64,000 nt of DNA, from positions 221,816 through 285,815 of the forward strand of contig KZ111171.1 of the NCBI GenBank assembly GCA_002077045.2, in the 5' to 3' direction. Source of the DNA: Rachicladosporium sp. CCFEE 5018 (lineage: Eukaryota; Ascomycota; Dothideomycetes; Cladosporiales; Cladosporiaceae). The notes beneath the pieces are model-generated. The model was not told where the DNA came from. It worked only from the letters and a program-made list of their open reading frames with translations, and made no database searches. Each line of letters begins with the position of its first letter. Positions within the stretch are counted from its first letter, which is position 1. Positions 1 through 11,400 of the stretch are shown here, in pieces. The position numbers were made by a program, and so were the translations under genes.

Positions 1-209
1 TTCCACCATTCAAGAGTCCAGGCGTAAGAGATCTGCGTTGCGTGAGTATGACTTGCTCAAGGTATCACCTATCAGCTTGAACGTACGCAAGAGATACTTG
101 CCAGCTTGCCTGTATAGAGGCGCTGGTAGCGAAGATGGTCCTTCCACGATGCACACGCTAGTCCGTATCAGCCACATCTTAGGGCCTGTGATGAAGAGAG
201 CCATCTGAC

Positions 210-371
210 CTTGTACTGCGATAACTTGCCCATGCGGCGTATCTCCCTCTCGTCCCGCTCATGGATGCCACTATCGCCTTGGGTGCTATTACCTCGCTGG
301 ATATCCCTCACGTGTGAGTTGTAGCTCATCTCGACCTCCTCGCTCGCGGGCAGTTTCGTTCTTGAGGCCAT
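210..371 (-). CDS. possible amino-acid permease N-terminal exon (left edge)
   Basis: A minus-strand reading of about 54 residues begins at an ATG at 371 and ends at a plausible donor (AAG|GTCAGA) at 210. Its last part, DEREIRRMGKLSQYK, resembles the hydrophilic N-terminus of fungal GABA/choline-type amino-acid permeases, which often read D-x-x-x-L-x-x-M-G-K-x-Q just before the first membrane segment. After a short putative intron, the stretch toward base 1 can be read as TIFATSASIQASWQ, like the first transmembrane region, but stops follow soon. The gene would run off the window or is decayed. The match is short, so this is a weak call. Confidence 0.3.
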
Positions 372-1299
372 CCTCGCGACTTGATAGCTGCAACAGAGAG
401 GACCAGGAATGGAGCACAAGTTGCTTGCCAAGTTCGAGAGGACGACACAAATGCGAGACGGCAGTGATCGAGCGCAAAGAGACGAAACGAACCTTGCCAG
501 AGCTCACAATCAACAAAAGAAAGTGGAGGGAATGAAGCGTGGAGGAGATGACGGCGTCGTGTGGCAGATACAGTACCTCAACAGCTCTAGTGAACGTGCG
601 CGCGCATTCGAAATCCGCCTAGATCTTGGCTCTGATCGACCCATGCTGCCATGCATCAATAGTGCAATGAATCACAGACCACACGGCACGTCGAGAGTAT
701 GTCTGCTATCAGGCTGAGGAGCTAAGTTGTGCAGAAGCCCATATCGGTGAGATTGGCTTTGCTTCCCCGAAGACTAGAGACGCCGCCACGGGCCTTAGCT
801 TCTCGGAAGAGAGATAACGGCATCCGGACCCTTAGCAGAAAGACCCTAGCGCAGGAGCCGATCGCCGCGATGATTGCTCTAAACTTAAATAGGCAACCGG
901 CGAATCGAACCTGCGAGATCGTCTTGTGCTACCGTTATCGCGCAGTTTAGCTCCTCGGCAGATATGAGCAACGATCGACGTTAATTGCTCTTCTTGTGAC
1001 TGAACAGATATCTTGCATGAAGTTGCATCAAGTCTAGCCCTCGCCACTTTCGATGTGCCGCACCTTGGTCAGCGTAATGATTAGGAGCATGCGGCACAGT
1101 TTGAGGCTCAGCGAAACACCTTGCACATGGCTCGCACCGTATTGTGCTCGGCCGATGCCCATGTCATCTAGCAGTTCTCTCTGCCTCTTTCGCCAGCCTA
1201 ACAAGATTGGTGTTGAGTGCGATCGTGTGTTGCATCATCACTCTCCTCCAAACTGTTTAGCCAAGTCACAACCAAAGCTCCTCCCATGAGGTAAACACC
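372..1299. other. intergenic, no gene recognised
   Basis: Only short unconvincing reading frames are present. A tRNA-like fragment on the minus strand near 890-957 has a D-arm-like and a T-loop-like piece but no foldable T stem. Confidence 0.6.
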
Positions 1300-2099
1300 A
1301 TGAATCGAACGGCGATCACACTAGCCATAGTATCCGCTATCTTTTTCACTACACAGGCCGTGGCAGTTGCTGCTCGGTGTTATCACCGCATACAAGCAAA
1401 CAAATATGCAGCAAAGGATCTGGTAGGCGCAATGTCCTGTACAATCCAAGCTGCTCGCTGACTAGTGCGCTAGAGAGTAGGAGCGGTGGGTTGGGCTCTT
1501 GACGACTACATCATCTTCGTCGCATACGTAGGTCTTGGAGGAAAGCAGCCTGTTACTGTTTCACTCTGACTGAAGGACTGCATTCTAGACATTAGCTATC
1601 GCAAACTGGATGCTCTTCATATGGGCTGGCTTCCAAGGCCTTGGAACCGACAATGTCCTCGAGCATGAGAGTTTGGTTCAAACGGTAAGCCGATAGCCTC
1701 ACATATCACCACTCATCTCAGCTATCTCAGCTAACGTAGCTAGCTCCTCCTAGCCTTGCAGACTCTTCTGATCATCTCAAATTTCCTCGCAAAGAGCTCG
1801 TTCGCATTACTTCTTGCAAGGATCGCCACGACGCAATCAGCTATCGAGCTCCTCTCCAGATCGCTATGCGCGCTCATGGCAGTCCTCGGTGTAGTTGCGG
1901 CGCTAGTGGTCATCGTTCCGTGCTGGCCACAAGCCAGAAGCGCGTCGTGTCTTCATGACGTGAGTGCCCTCCTCTGTTGCCTGCGGACAACCTTGCTGAT
2001 GTTGGATGTTCTCAGTCGTACCGCTGGATAACGCTGACGGTGTTCGAGCAGATCCTCGGACTTCAAAGCACTCACGCCGTCCATAGCTACACTGGGAGA
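1300..2099 (+). pseudogene. truncated fungal rhodopsin-domain membrane protein
   Basis: Five short exons can be chained in frame: 1300-1422, 1474 to about 1526, about 1589-1684, about 1763-1960 and 2017-2099. The joined protein shows the fungal integral-membrane 'rhodopsin' domain: a first helix (AIVSAIFFTTQAVAVAARCY), a basic loop, the diagnostic W-A-L-D-D-Y-I-I-F segment, then helices around NWMLFIWAGF and SNFLAKSSFALLLARI, a long hydrophobic helix, and the R-W-I-T-L-T-V-F-E motif. The family normally continues for roughly 150-200 more residues with further helices; here it stops about 14 residues later (YTGR then TGA). The end overlaps the opposite-strand NVJ2 frame. The 5' two thirds look intact, so a rearrangement probably removed the 3' end. 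Function in this family is largely unknown; some members (PTH11-like) sense surfaces. Confidence 0.6.
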
Positions 2100-3881
2100 T
2101 GACGCATTGAATGAAGGAGAACGCATTGGCTTTGGTGGCCGGAAGGTAGTCGCACGGTCCGCCGCAAGCTGTGCAGCTTGCGAAGGAGGCGGGAGTGACA
2201 TAGTCGACCGGCTCTTCAAGCCACTAGTGTCACGAAAGCTCTTCGTTTGCATGCCACTTGAAGCGCTCGCTCTGCGATCTTCGGGTTGATCAGTGCCTGG
2301 CAGGACTGGCATGGATTCAGTCTGGTCGTGCTTCATGCCGTGCTTGTCTTTCGCATTTGACATTTCGTCACTGGAGTCTTCAACCTCCGAATCACCTCCT
2401 TTCGATTCTTGCCAGATGCCTCCACGATATTCCTGCGCACTAGTGTCGAAGAATGGGACATCGTCCCAGTTTGGCTTAACCACAGTCTCCGCCACGACTT
2501 CTCTGATCCTGTTCTCGATAGCCTTCAGGATAAAAGTGTAGGTAATTTGCCTCGTGCTGACCACGGGCTCGATCTTGACCTCCATGGCAGGCATCTCTTC
2601 GAAGCAGAACCACAGGCGATTGCTCGGACTGGGCTTGACGCGGACGAGCAGCTTTCCCTGCAAGCGCTGCAGTGATGCGGCCAGAACGAGATCGACAGTC
2701 CTCACTTTGAACCTCGCACCGAGATCAAGCTTTGCAACGGCTGCAATGACTACCTTGAATGCTCCCGTGTACTTCACATCAGCACCTATAATCATGTCGC
2801 CCGAGATATTGAGATCCTTCAACTTCAGATTCGAGATGATCGGTGTCATGTCACCAAGATCGATGCTCTGAACTGCAATCGATGCGATGAAAGCGGGTTT
2901 GGTAACTCGCGCAATCTTCTTCTCGATCTTCTTCCGAATGAAGTCCTGCATGAAAGGTGTTCGATGGACTGCTAAGAACACTCGTCCCAGCAAGGCGTTC
3001 AACGCCCGTGACTCAGATGTGAGGGAATTTGAGTGCAGCGCCGACTGCAACTTCATCGTGCATGTTGGATCCAAAGGCTGTGGTACAGGATGCTCTGCCT
3101 GAGCGGAGAGGAGTGCATGGTAGAAGTCTTCCTTCTCCGAGCACGTTGCTGAGAAGAGGTAGAACGGCTTAGGAAGCTGCACATGCTCATGAGGATTGAA
3201 GCCGTTTGGCATTGTAGAATTCGGCTGCAGACATATCGCCGTCCGCTTGACGAAGAGATCGCCGTCTATGAGAGCAACGTCTTCATCCTCGCCGTCCGTT
3301 AGAGAGACGGTATGGTGTGCCAGGCTGATCACGTGTCGAACTTCGAGCTGGGCCGCCGAGTCATACAGCATGAGGTGACGGTGTCGCAGAACGATGTGGT
3401 AGATCGTAGCGGGCGTAGCAGAGGGCTTCGGCTTTGCAGCAGCGGCATTTGCTGCCTCGTCCTGTTCGGCCAGCACGCTCTTCTGTCCAGTAGCCTTATT
3501 CCGGTCAAACACCGACTTGTACATGCTCTGATACACCGACATAGACTCCTGACTACCATTCTCGCCCCCACCATTGCTGCTATCAGGGCCAGTATTGCTC
3601 TTCGCGTTCAGTGCTGCAAGGGCGGACTGGAAGTTATACGATCGCAGTACCGCAAAGTTGCCACTCGCAGCACTGTCGTAGGATGAGAGCTCATCCTCAC
3701 GTTCAGCGTCGGCATCATATTTGCCCTTTGCTATCTTTCTCTCATCGCGAGTGGTCGAAGCTGCACCCTCCTTCGTTTGAGGCAGAGTAAGCCATGCTGG
3801 GAAGACGATCGCGAGTATGACGAGTGGCAAGAAGGTAAGACCGCCGATGAGGTAGGCGCAGAGGATAGTCGACAGGCTCAT
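1953..3881 (-). CDS. NVJ2: NVJ2-like ER contact-site lipid-transfer protein (PH + SMP domains)
   Basis: The 642-residue protein starts with a membrane anchor (MSLSTILCAYLIGGLTFLPL, about residues 1-32). A PH-like region follows at about 155-262 (IYHIVLRHRHLMLYD ... KPFYLFSATCSEKEDFYHALL), then a synaptotagmin-like mitochondrial-lipid-binding (SMP) domain at about 285-480 (ALLGRVFLAVHRTPFM, FIRKKIEKKI, NLKLKDLNISGDMIIGADVKYTG, WFCFEEMPAMEVKIEP). The tail is low-complexity Ser/Pro. This order matches yeast Nvj2 and animal TEX2, which sit in the ER or nuclear envelope and shuttle lipids, including ceramide, at membrane contacts. The last roughly 30 residues read through the antisense of the truncated rhodopsin gene, so the native C-terminus may be lost or an intron may lie near 2045. 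Confidence 0.85.
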   Translation of the reverse strand: MSLSTILCAYLIGGLTFLPLVILAIVFPAWLTLPQTKEGAASTTRDERKIAKGKYDADAEREDELSSYDSAASGNFAVLRSYNFQSALAALNAKSNTGPDSSNGGGENGSQESMSVYQSMYKSVFDRNKATGQKSVLAEQDEAANAAAAKPKPSATPATIYHIVLRHRHLMLYDSAAQLEVRHVISLAHHTVSLTDGEDEDVALIDGDLFVKRTAICLQPNSTMPNGFNPHEHVQLPKPFYLFSATCSEKEDFYHALLSAQAEHPVPQPLDPTCTMKLQSALHSNSLTSESRALNALLGRVFLAVHRTPFMQDFIRKKIEKKIARVTKPAFIASIAVQSIDLGDMTPIISNLKLKDLNISGDMIIGADVKYTGAFKVVIAAVAKLDLGARFKVRTVDLVLAASLQRLQGKLLVRVKPSPSNRLWFCFEEMPAMEVKIEPVVSTRQITYTFILKAIENRIREVVAETVVKPNWDDVPFFDTSAQEYRGGIWQESKGGDSEVEDSSDEMSNAKDKHGMKHDQTESMPVLPGTDQPEDRRASASSGMQTKSFRDTSGLKSRSTMSLPPPSQAAQLAADRATTFRPPKPMRSPSFNASSPSVAMDGVSALKSEDLLEHRQRYPAVRLRTSNISKVVRRQQRRALTS

Positions 3882-4270
3882 CGTCCTGCATGGCCTACTG
3901 TCATCGCGGCATTCCTATGGACGCATTCGCCAGATTCAGTATAAGCATCTATGCTAGAGGCCTGTTGAGATCGCGAAGTGCTACGTCACGCAAACATCGG
4001 AGGGAGATCCCCCGGCTTCCGATAGAGTGAGTGCAGCATCAAAAGGGCAATATCAATCATGCCACGTAAAGAAGTCAAATTAGGGTATAACTAGTGATCG
4101 AGCAGGAAGGATCGTCGAGCGTGATCTGTGATACATGATATATGACTGCGCCCGTCGACCTGATGCATTGCACATGATCGACTAGCGCACGCCAGCAGGT
4201 ATACTGCTGCTCTGGCCTAGCGACCACTTCTACAGGCACATAATCTGCTGTCTTCGAAACGTGACAGCAT
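3882..4270. other. spacer between NVJ2 start and RPS9 end
   Basis: It holds the NVJ2 5' flank and the RPS9 3' flank. No further gene or RNA is seen. Confidence 0.6.
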
Positions 4271-5387
4271 CTACTCCTCTTCCTCCTCCTCAGCCGCGTC
4301 ATCACCACCCTTCTCGGCGGCCTTGGCCTTCTTCCTGCGCACACGACCGGGGCGCCCGCCACCGAACGGCGAGGTGAGGGAGAAGTCGATGTGCTTTTGC
4401 GAGTCGAGGCGGACGACGAAGGATGGGACGTTGACGATTTGCTTGCCGACACTATTACTGTGTTAGCTGTTGCCGATTGGAGGTAGTTCATGAAGGAGAC
4501 CAACCGGATGTGGCGTTGGCGGATGAGGACACGAGCGTGGTGGATGGACTTGGCAAGACCGAGTTTGTAGACACAGGTCTGGAGGCGGCGCTCCAAGAAG
4601 TCCTCGACCTTGAGGGCGAGCACGTAATCGAGCTTCATGCGGGTCTCGTCGAGCACACCGACACGGACCAGGCGGCGAATGAGGGCGTTGCCTTCGAACA
4701 GACGCTTGGGGTCCTTCTCGTCCATGGTGAGGAGCTGACTGTTCTTGAAATCAGCATTGCTTGCGTTGTTCGGCTACGGTACAACGTACCGGGCAGCACG
4801 ACGGATCTTGGAGAGGGTGAGCATGACGCGCCACACCTCACGCTTGTTGCGGAGACCATATTCGCCGACGGTCTTCAACTCGGAATCGCTGGGTGCACGT
4901 TAGATACTGCAGACATAAGCGGAGCAAGCTCGCGCTCAGTGGCCATGGAGTACGTACAGACGCGCCGACTCGAACGGACGACGCGGGACCTTGTAGGTCT
5001 TGCTGGAGCTGCGACTTTGAGTGTGTCAGTGGGTGTGCTTGATGTGTACCCATATTCATATTTGGAGAGCGATGGACATGACTGCAGCGCAAGCAGTACG
5101 CGGGAGTCTGAACATCCGCCTTGACTGCCTTCGACCGCGGGGTATGAGGAAGCCTCTTTCCCTGGTCCCAATGCTATTATGAATGACCTTTCGAGGCAGG
5201 CATCTCCAACTTGAAACCTCTTTGATCGAGTGTGTTCGGCATGTCGTTCAAGGCAGTGTTCTCTTAAGGTCGTGTGCGTAATGTCTTCGATCACTCCACT
5301 CTCCTCCACAATCGCTCGCAGTCATGTCCATCGCTGTTGCAGATTGCAGTCGTCTCCAACAAGAGGGGTTTGTACTTACGGTGCCAT
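4271..5387 (-). CDS. RPS9: 40S ribosomal protein S9 (uS4)
   Basis: Five exons on the minus strand reconstruct uS4: M-A-P/S after the start, [16 protein letters not shown], then [20 protein letters not shown] and [11 protein letters not shown], then [18 protein letters not shown], the S4 RNA-binding core ([27 protein letters not shown]), and a last exon ([33 protein letters not shown]) ending in an acidic run of six glutamates before TAG at 4271-4273. The first exon is only eight coding bases, ATGGCACC, followed by GTAAGT. Length and sequence fit the eukaryotic family. The protein binds 18S rRNA early in small-subunit assembly and shapes decoding accuracy. It is transcribed divergently from RPL21. 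Confidence 0.95.
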
Positions 5388-5725
5388 GATGGATGGTTGT
5401 CGTCGGTGTCGTTGCTGTCGTCAAATCAATCCGTGGTGTTGGAATTCGAAGTTCTCAGAGTGCGCTCGCTAGCGTACGGCGGCTCCCGCGTCCAAAGTCT
5501 TGGCGCAAGCACCGCTTTTCGACTTGGTGGAACTTCAAATGCGACGCCGACGACGAGATCGCATCACAGCACCAACAACGTGAGTGTTACAGACCCCATA
5601 TCGCTAGCAATTCACCACTGACATCTTGCTATAGACCCTAACCTTCAGACGTATGCCGAGCCCTCCCTCAGTGCGATCACGTTCACGACACTAAAATTAC
5701 GATATAGCCACCAAATCATTCCGCA
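5388..5725. promoter_or_regulatory. shared divergent promoter of RPS9 and RPL21
   Basis: This 338-base interval separates the start codons of two ribosomal protein genes pointing away from each other. It must carry both promoters and 5' leaders. A bidirectional control region would keep a 40S and a 60S protein co-expressed. No defined factor site was identified by eye. Confidence 0.6.
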
Positions 5726-6413
5726 ATGGGTCACGCCGCAGGTCTCCGCGCGGGCACGCGCTATGGTCAGTCATCCCCCGAGATTGGAAGACGGAGGAAT
5801 TGAAGCAGGAGGAGAGGAGCTGGCAGCAGCAAATCAGGACAAACAAGGATGGCAGGGTCCAGTCAGGAACTAACGTTGCGCAGCCTTCTCTCGGGACTTC
5901 AAGAAGAAGGGTATGATCAAGCTGTCCACATACCTCAAGCAGTACAAGGTCGGAGATATCGTCGATGTGGTCGCAAACGGTGCTGTGCAGAAGGGCATGC
6001 CGTAAGTCAAACCACCCCTCTGATATTCCGGCGCACGCCTGGCAGTGCACGGAACACCAGCGAGGTGCAGTCTTTGACAATCTCGCAGTCACAAGGATTT
6101 CCACGGCAAGACCGGCGTCGTCTACAACGTCACAAAGTCCGCAGTCGGTGTGATCCTCTACAAGCAGGTCGGCAACCGCTACATCGAAAAGCGCGTCAAC
6201 GTCCGCATCGAGCACGTCAACCACTCCCGCTCGCGCGACGAGTTCCTGCGACGTGTCAAGACGAACGCGGCCAACATGAAGAAGGCCAAGGAGGATGGTG
6301 TGCATGTGCATCTCAAGCGTCAGCCAGTGATGCCGAGGGAGGCGAGGACGGTCAGCGCAAAGGAGAACAAGCCGGAGAGCGTGGCACCGATAGCGTATGA
6401 GACGACGATCTGA
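5726..6413 (+). CDS. RPL21: 60S ribosomal protein L21 (eL21)
   Basis: Exons beginning at ATG 5726 read [20 protein letters not shown], then after an intron [34 protein letters not shown], and after a second intron [20 protein letters not shown] and [18 protein letters not shown], ending PIAYETTI with TGA at 6411-6413. All of these are eL21 signatures and the length of about 160 residues is normal. The protein is a component of the large subunit near the central protuberance and 5S rRNA. Introns have typical GTCAGT/GTAAGT-like donors. Confidence 0.95.
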
Positions 6414-6766
6414 GCGTGTCGTTTGCTATGCTTGGTGGCGTACTGGTGGGCTGAGGAAGGGAAAGGCTTGCCTGGGATCGTCGATGCTGCAGCGAGCAGC
6501 AGGCTGACGGCAGAGCTGAGGTACCTCCAATGCCAAACATTCGAAACTCATCGATTTGCCAGCCTGCTTCATACCCACCATGATCATGTACCTGTGCTGT
6601 TGCGGGTTTCCTTCACATACAATACCGGTCTGCGCACTAGATCGACCAATCATTGCGTGCCAAGCCCCTGGTTACTTGCCTACATCGCACCTGCCGTGTG
6701 TCTGTTCATCCCCATCCTAGGTACTTTGCACTCTCTCCGGTGTCTGTTAGGCTAGGAAACGTTATC
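6414..6766. other. spacer RPL21-ATG29
   Basis: It contains the RPL21 3' flank and the ATG29 5' flank. No additional gene is recognised. Confidence 0.55.
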
Positions 6767-8225
6767 ATGTCTCCGACTGCATCCACAAGCCGGGTCAGTG
6801 CAGAGCATCGACGTCCAGGCCACTCGCCTCGCAATAGCGTTTCCGGTCAACCTGTAGAAAGATCGACCAAGACATCTCCCTTGCCTGGCTCTCCTGCACC
6901 TCCTCCTAGTCGCCCAGTACGCTATACCCTTATCGTTCGATGCCCGTTTCCGCGTAATGGTTTCCAACATCCTGACCCCGTCTCATGGGATGGTACGAAG
7001 GACAAGGCGTTGTGGAAGATCATCTCCAAGACGTCGAACTCGAAGGTACGTGCCTTTGATAGGCGATCAGTGATCGTCACCGCAGTGCTGATTATGACTA
7101 CAGGACATCGACTGGGAAGCGACAGCAGAGCGCTTCGAAGTCGAGCTCGCATTCCTGATGCAACAGGCAGCCTGGCTGTACGAGCAACACTTTGAGGGCA
7201 TGAAGACGCAGATGAGGCGGCTAGCTTCTGGGGGCGATGATGGCTCTGGGAGCAAAGGTGCGTCGATTCCACCTCGCCAATGAAGTAGCTACTGACATTA
7301 CATAGATTCGAGAACGACACCTTCAATCGACATAAGCTTGAAAAGAGCAAGTCTAGTGCCGCCACCCACCGAGCCAGGCACGCCTCGACCAACATCGGGG
7401 GCCCAGCTATCTCGCACTCCGTCGAACGCTACGCTCACACAAAGCAGGGCTGGCAGTGGACTGTACACTTTGCGACAACGTGCGCTCAAGTCATCTGGAG
7501 GCTCACAGCAACAGAGAACAGTTCCAGCCAAGCAACGCACCGCTGTGGAAGACGATGCCGAGCTTGGCCACGACGATCACGATGATCACGATGATGCATC
7601 GGACTCGGAAGATGAGCCATCGTCAATGGCACGCAGTCAGGCATTTCGTCGCTTGCCATCCGCTGCTCTGCCTGAAAGATCGACATTGGGGACTTTGAGC
7701 TCAGAAGGCGACCGCGGATCATCAGAAGACGATCCTGAGTCGTCTTCTGGTGGGTTCCTGCCTTTTGCCGCAGCTAACGCAGCATCCTCGTCCTCCGATG
7801 CTCCACTGCCTGACCCAGCAGCAACGCTTCGAGGTCAAGCAGCAGGACGACCGAGCAGCAAGTCTGGTCCCGGAATCACAGCTACGAAACCCAGATCACC
7901 CAACACTACGTCCTCAGCCCCTGACTCATCGCCCTCCGCCTCCGCTTCCTCCACCTCGACAACACCCAACAACCTCGAGGCTCTCCCAAGACCCGGCCCT
8001 CTCAGCCCTCGACACCGCGCTGCTCTTGCAGCCGCAGCGCGGGGCGATGGTAGTTCAGGCACTCCTAGCATGGGTAGTAGCTTCAGTGATCTCGAAGACG
8101 CGAGCGTGACGCAGTCTGCGCTCGAGGAGGCTGTGATGAGTAATCTGCAGGCCGGCGGGGGGAGTATTGGGAGTAGATTGAGTAGCTTTGGGAGGGGTTT
8201 CGGGGGTGGACGAGGTGATCATTGA
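6767..8225 (+). CDS. ATG29: autophagy-related protein Atg29
   Basis: Three exons (6767-7045, then about 7105-7256 and 7305-8225) encode a protein of about 450 residues. The N-terminal Atg29 domain is clear: YTLIVRCPFPRNGFQ, PVSWDGTKDKALWKIISK, DIDWEATAERFEVELAFLMQ, QAAWLYEQHFEGMKTQMRRL. A long disordered Ser/Pro/Asp-rich middle follows, then the conserved fungal tail SVTQSALEEAVMSNLQAGGG with SRLSSFGRGFGG. Atg29 joins Atg17 and Atg31 in the scaffold that organises the phagophore assembly site on starvation. Its extreme 3' end (from about 8127) is the source of degenerate copies at 8479-8650 and 14013-14072. It is convergent with the NACHT-HET gene. Confidence 0.9.
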
Positions 8226-8470
8226 TCTCTGACGCATGACCTCAGGCTGTCGAACAATCTTTCACTACACAACATACTCATCGCGGTTGATCGCCATCTT
8301 CACTGGGCGAACTTCAGCCCTTATGTAGCCCTTTTGGTCGTCCATTGTCTGATCGAGGTGGCTGCATTGCGTTTTAGTGGCAATAGACCAGCGCACGAAG
8401 TTGGCAGCTCTGGCATGCCGAGCATCGTTGTACTCTCAGTGTCCTTTAGACCGTGGGAGTGACAAAGTCA

Positions 8471-11400
8471 TCACCAAAGGAGCTGGAATGAGTGACTTGC
8501 AGGCTCGTGGGTATATTTGGGGTCGGTTGAGTGTTCGGAGTCGATTGAGTAGCTTTCGGAGTCGATTGAGTGGTTGGAGTGCTTTGAGTAGCTTTGGGAG
8601 AGGCTTCGGCGCCGGGGGAGGCTTCGGGGGATGGAGAAATCTCGTTGATCATAGTTCGACTTCGCACTGACTTCATCGAACTTTTGGTCTCGCTCCCATG
8701 TAATCCTAATGGGCTTGACGGTACATTTTCCCGCTTTTGACCTGTCCATGATTTGCCCGTCCATCATGCGATCCAGGTAGCTGCGTGACATCAGTGAACT
8801 TTCCCACTAGTAGACACCCGGGTGACATACCACTCGCCAATCATCTTGTAGGTATCAGTACTACCATTTTGCAGCGGCCGCACGATGTGAGGTACGTCTG
8901 CTCCAGGGAGTACCACAACCTCATCTCCACGGCGTAATTGTTGAGGTCCATTGCCTAGTAGACCATCATGCGTGACGAAGAGACGCCTGTCGATTCTATT
9001 CCCTCGATTCTGCAACGCGTGGCGCCAATGAAGCGGGAGTCTCGAATCATCCATGGGTGAGTCCGCTGGTCGACGCTTGAATTTCAGACATTTGGAATTT
9101 CCGGCAGCATCTATAGTACGGTCTTCAAGCATAGTCCTGAACAGTGACGTGAGGTCAATCATGACATCAATGCTTTCATGGTCTTGGATCAGAGCAGACT
9201 CAGTAATGATGTCAACAAAGATGCCTGAACATCCAACACCTTCCTCTCCCACAGACAGATCCAGGACTGAAAGTGAAGAAGACTTGTGCAGAGACCCACT
9301 CACATGGTACAGTGAGGGTTGGTGCAGCGGCGATTCAGGAGGGAGGAACGCGCCAGGCGCTAATGGATAGTCGTACACCTCGTGCTCCCATGAAGGTGGC
9401 CAGGCATCGCACTCGTCATCAGAGACGCCCAATGGGTGATCCACACCTGCGAACTCCCAGCCTCGATTGTTCATAGAGAATAGACTCATTGGACCGTAAG
9501 TCCGGGCTAGCATGATATTCAACTTGTTGAAGATGAAAGCAGCCGACTTAGTCAAGTCTACCAGCTGGGCGCAACTCCGACGTTCCTCGCCCTGCAGCAA
9601 GTGGATCAGACTGTACAATTTGTCCCTGGAATCGTCGCAGTGCCTATGTCGGAGGATATACAGCAGCTCAGGAAGCTTGGGTCGGGTTTTGGAATCTCGC
9701 AGTCGATGCAGCGTCTCAAACGTTTCCAATACGCCAATGGCGCTCGAAATTTCCGGCCACAACCATGGATCTGAAAACAGTGCAGCACTGTCATTTATCG
9801 AGGGCATCGCGCGGGCCCTAAATTCGTCAACAATGCATGTGAGGTCGTCTAAAGACATGAGAGCAGGTCCACACTGGAAAATCGCAACCCGCGCAAGTGC
9901 GATCTCTTGGTAAATGAACAGGTTCCGAAACAAGGGAGCTTTCAAGATGATGGCGATGCTCTTGAAATTAAGCCCAAGCTCTCTCAGCTTGGAATACGCC
10001 GATCTTGGTTCGTTCGACAGTGTACCAGTAGTACGTTGCCGTAAGATCGCGGCGTATCCATTTGCAGCATTGATATTGTGCCAATCGGTTTCTGTCCCCT
10101 TTCCAAGCCAGACTATTACCTTGGCGGCTTGACTGTAGATTCGCCCCATCAACTGAATATGTTGTGTCCGTTCGCCGAGCTCCGTCATGTCTATCGATAT
10201 TACATCGATCCAGACCGGCAGTTCAAGTCGCTCGTCCTCTTTCCAGTAATCCACCCACTGGGAAAGGTGTTCTTGTGTCCACAAGGCTTGGTCGTTCACG
10301 CGTAGGCTTTCAGATCTTCGACCATATGACCAAGCATATGTCAGCGCTATATATTTTGGATCGTTGTCCAGAGACTCGGCCACCAGGCGTCCAGAGATCA
10401 TGCCCGTCGAGCGTATCGCCCCTACGACCGCAGGCCATTGGCTACCAGTGCTTGACGCTACCACTTCCTTGACCACAAACCGAGTCGTGTTGGGATATAG
10501 ACTGATCGGATGGTACAGCGGTACAGAGAAAAGGGGCACTCGGTCGGGCCCGTCTTCCGCGCTGGTGTTGTCGGGGTGTGTCCTAGCTCCATACTTGAGT
10601 ATACTGCCAAATAGCGTTTTCACCCTCCCAGCATCAAGGAGAGACTCCGCCCGTTTCTCAAGGCGAATCTGTATGCCACGTGATTCCTTGTAATTGCACA
10701 ATGCTGGTGCCAGAATGGCGGTGGAAATACGAAGTGCGAAGGCAGTGGGTCTCGTCAGGCCATGATCGGCGTCCTCGGAGTCTTCTGACCCAGCTGAATT
10801 CCTTACTTGGTTTAAAGACGAGCCTGAGGTGTCGTCCGCCTGGAGATATGCAGCTGCATGCAGAAACCAGTTAGCCGCGGCATAACGAGCAAATGGCAAT
10901 TGCTCCGAACCGTCCCTGCGCGGGTCACTATTGGATGGCATGATTGCAGCATTTTCATGGCAGTACACCAGATAAGCGAAACATTGCAGAGTTATGTGCC
11001 TTTGGGGAGCTGGACCGTGGAAGAATTCGAGACGAGTCAAATCAGTGCTAGAAGATCTCAGCCACTCCACCACGGAGAAGTGCTTCATCCTAACGCTCAT
11101 GTTAGTGTCGAGCGCAAGCTTGGCTTTGATGTCATCACTGTATGCAGGCTCAACAAGTCCATTGAGTAACCGGACGAGATCCGTGGCCTCTAGCGCAAGG
11201 CCCGGATTGTACAAGGGCCGGTCGCGCCCTTGAAAGCGTATCGTAGCACATGAGGCCACAAGTTGCTCCACAGTGAGCGGCTCTGCTGCGAATAACAGCA
11301 ATCGCAGCGCTGACATGATGTCGTCTCTTACCTCTCGTCTCTGGATTCGAGCCAGAATACGATCGTAATAGACGAACAGGTCGCCAGGGAGGTCATCAAG

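Noticed and set aside
889..957. tRNA-like sequence on the minus strand with GCGCGATAACGGTAGC and GGTTCGATTC
   Set aside because: The pieces resemble D-arm and T-loop, but the T stem does not pair and there is no room for a proper anticodon arm. At best a decayed tRNA.
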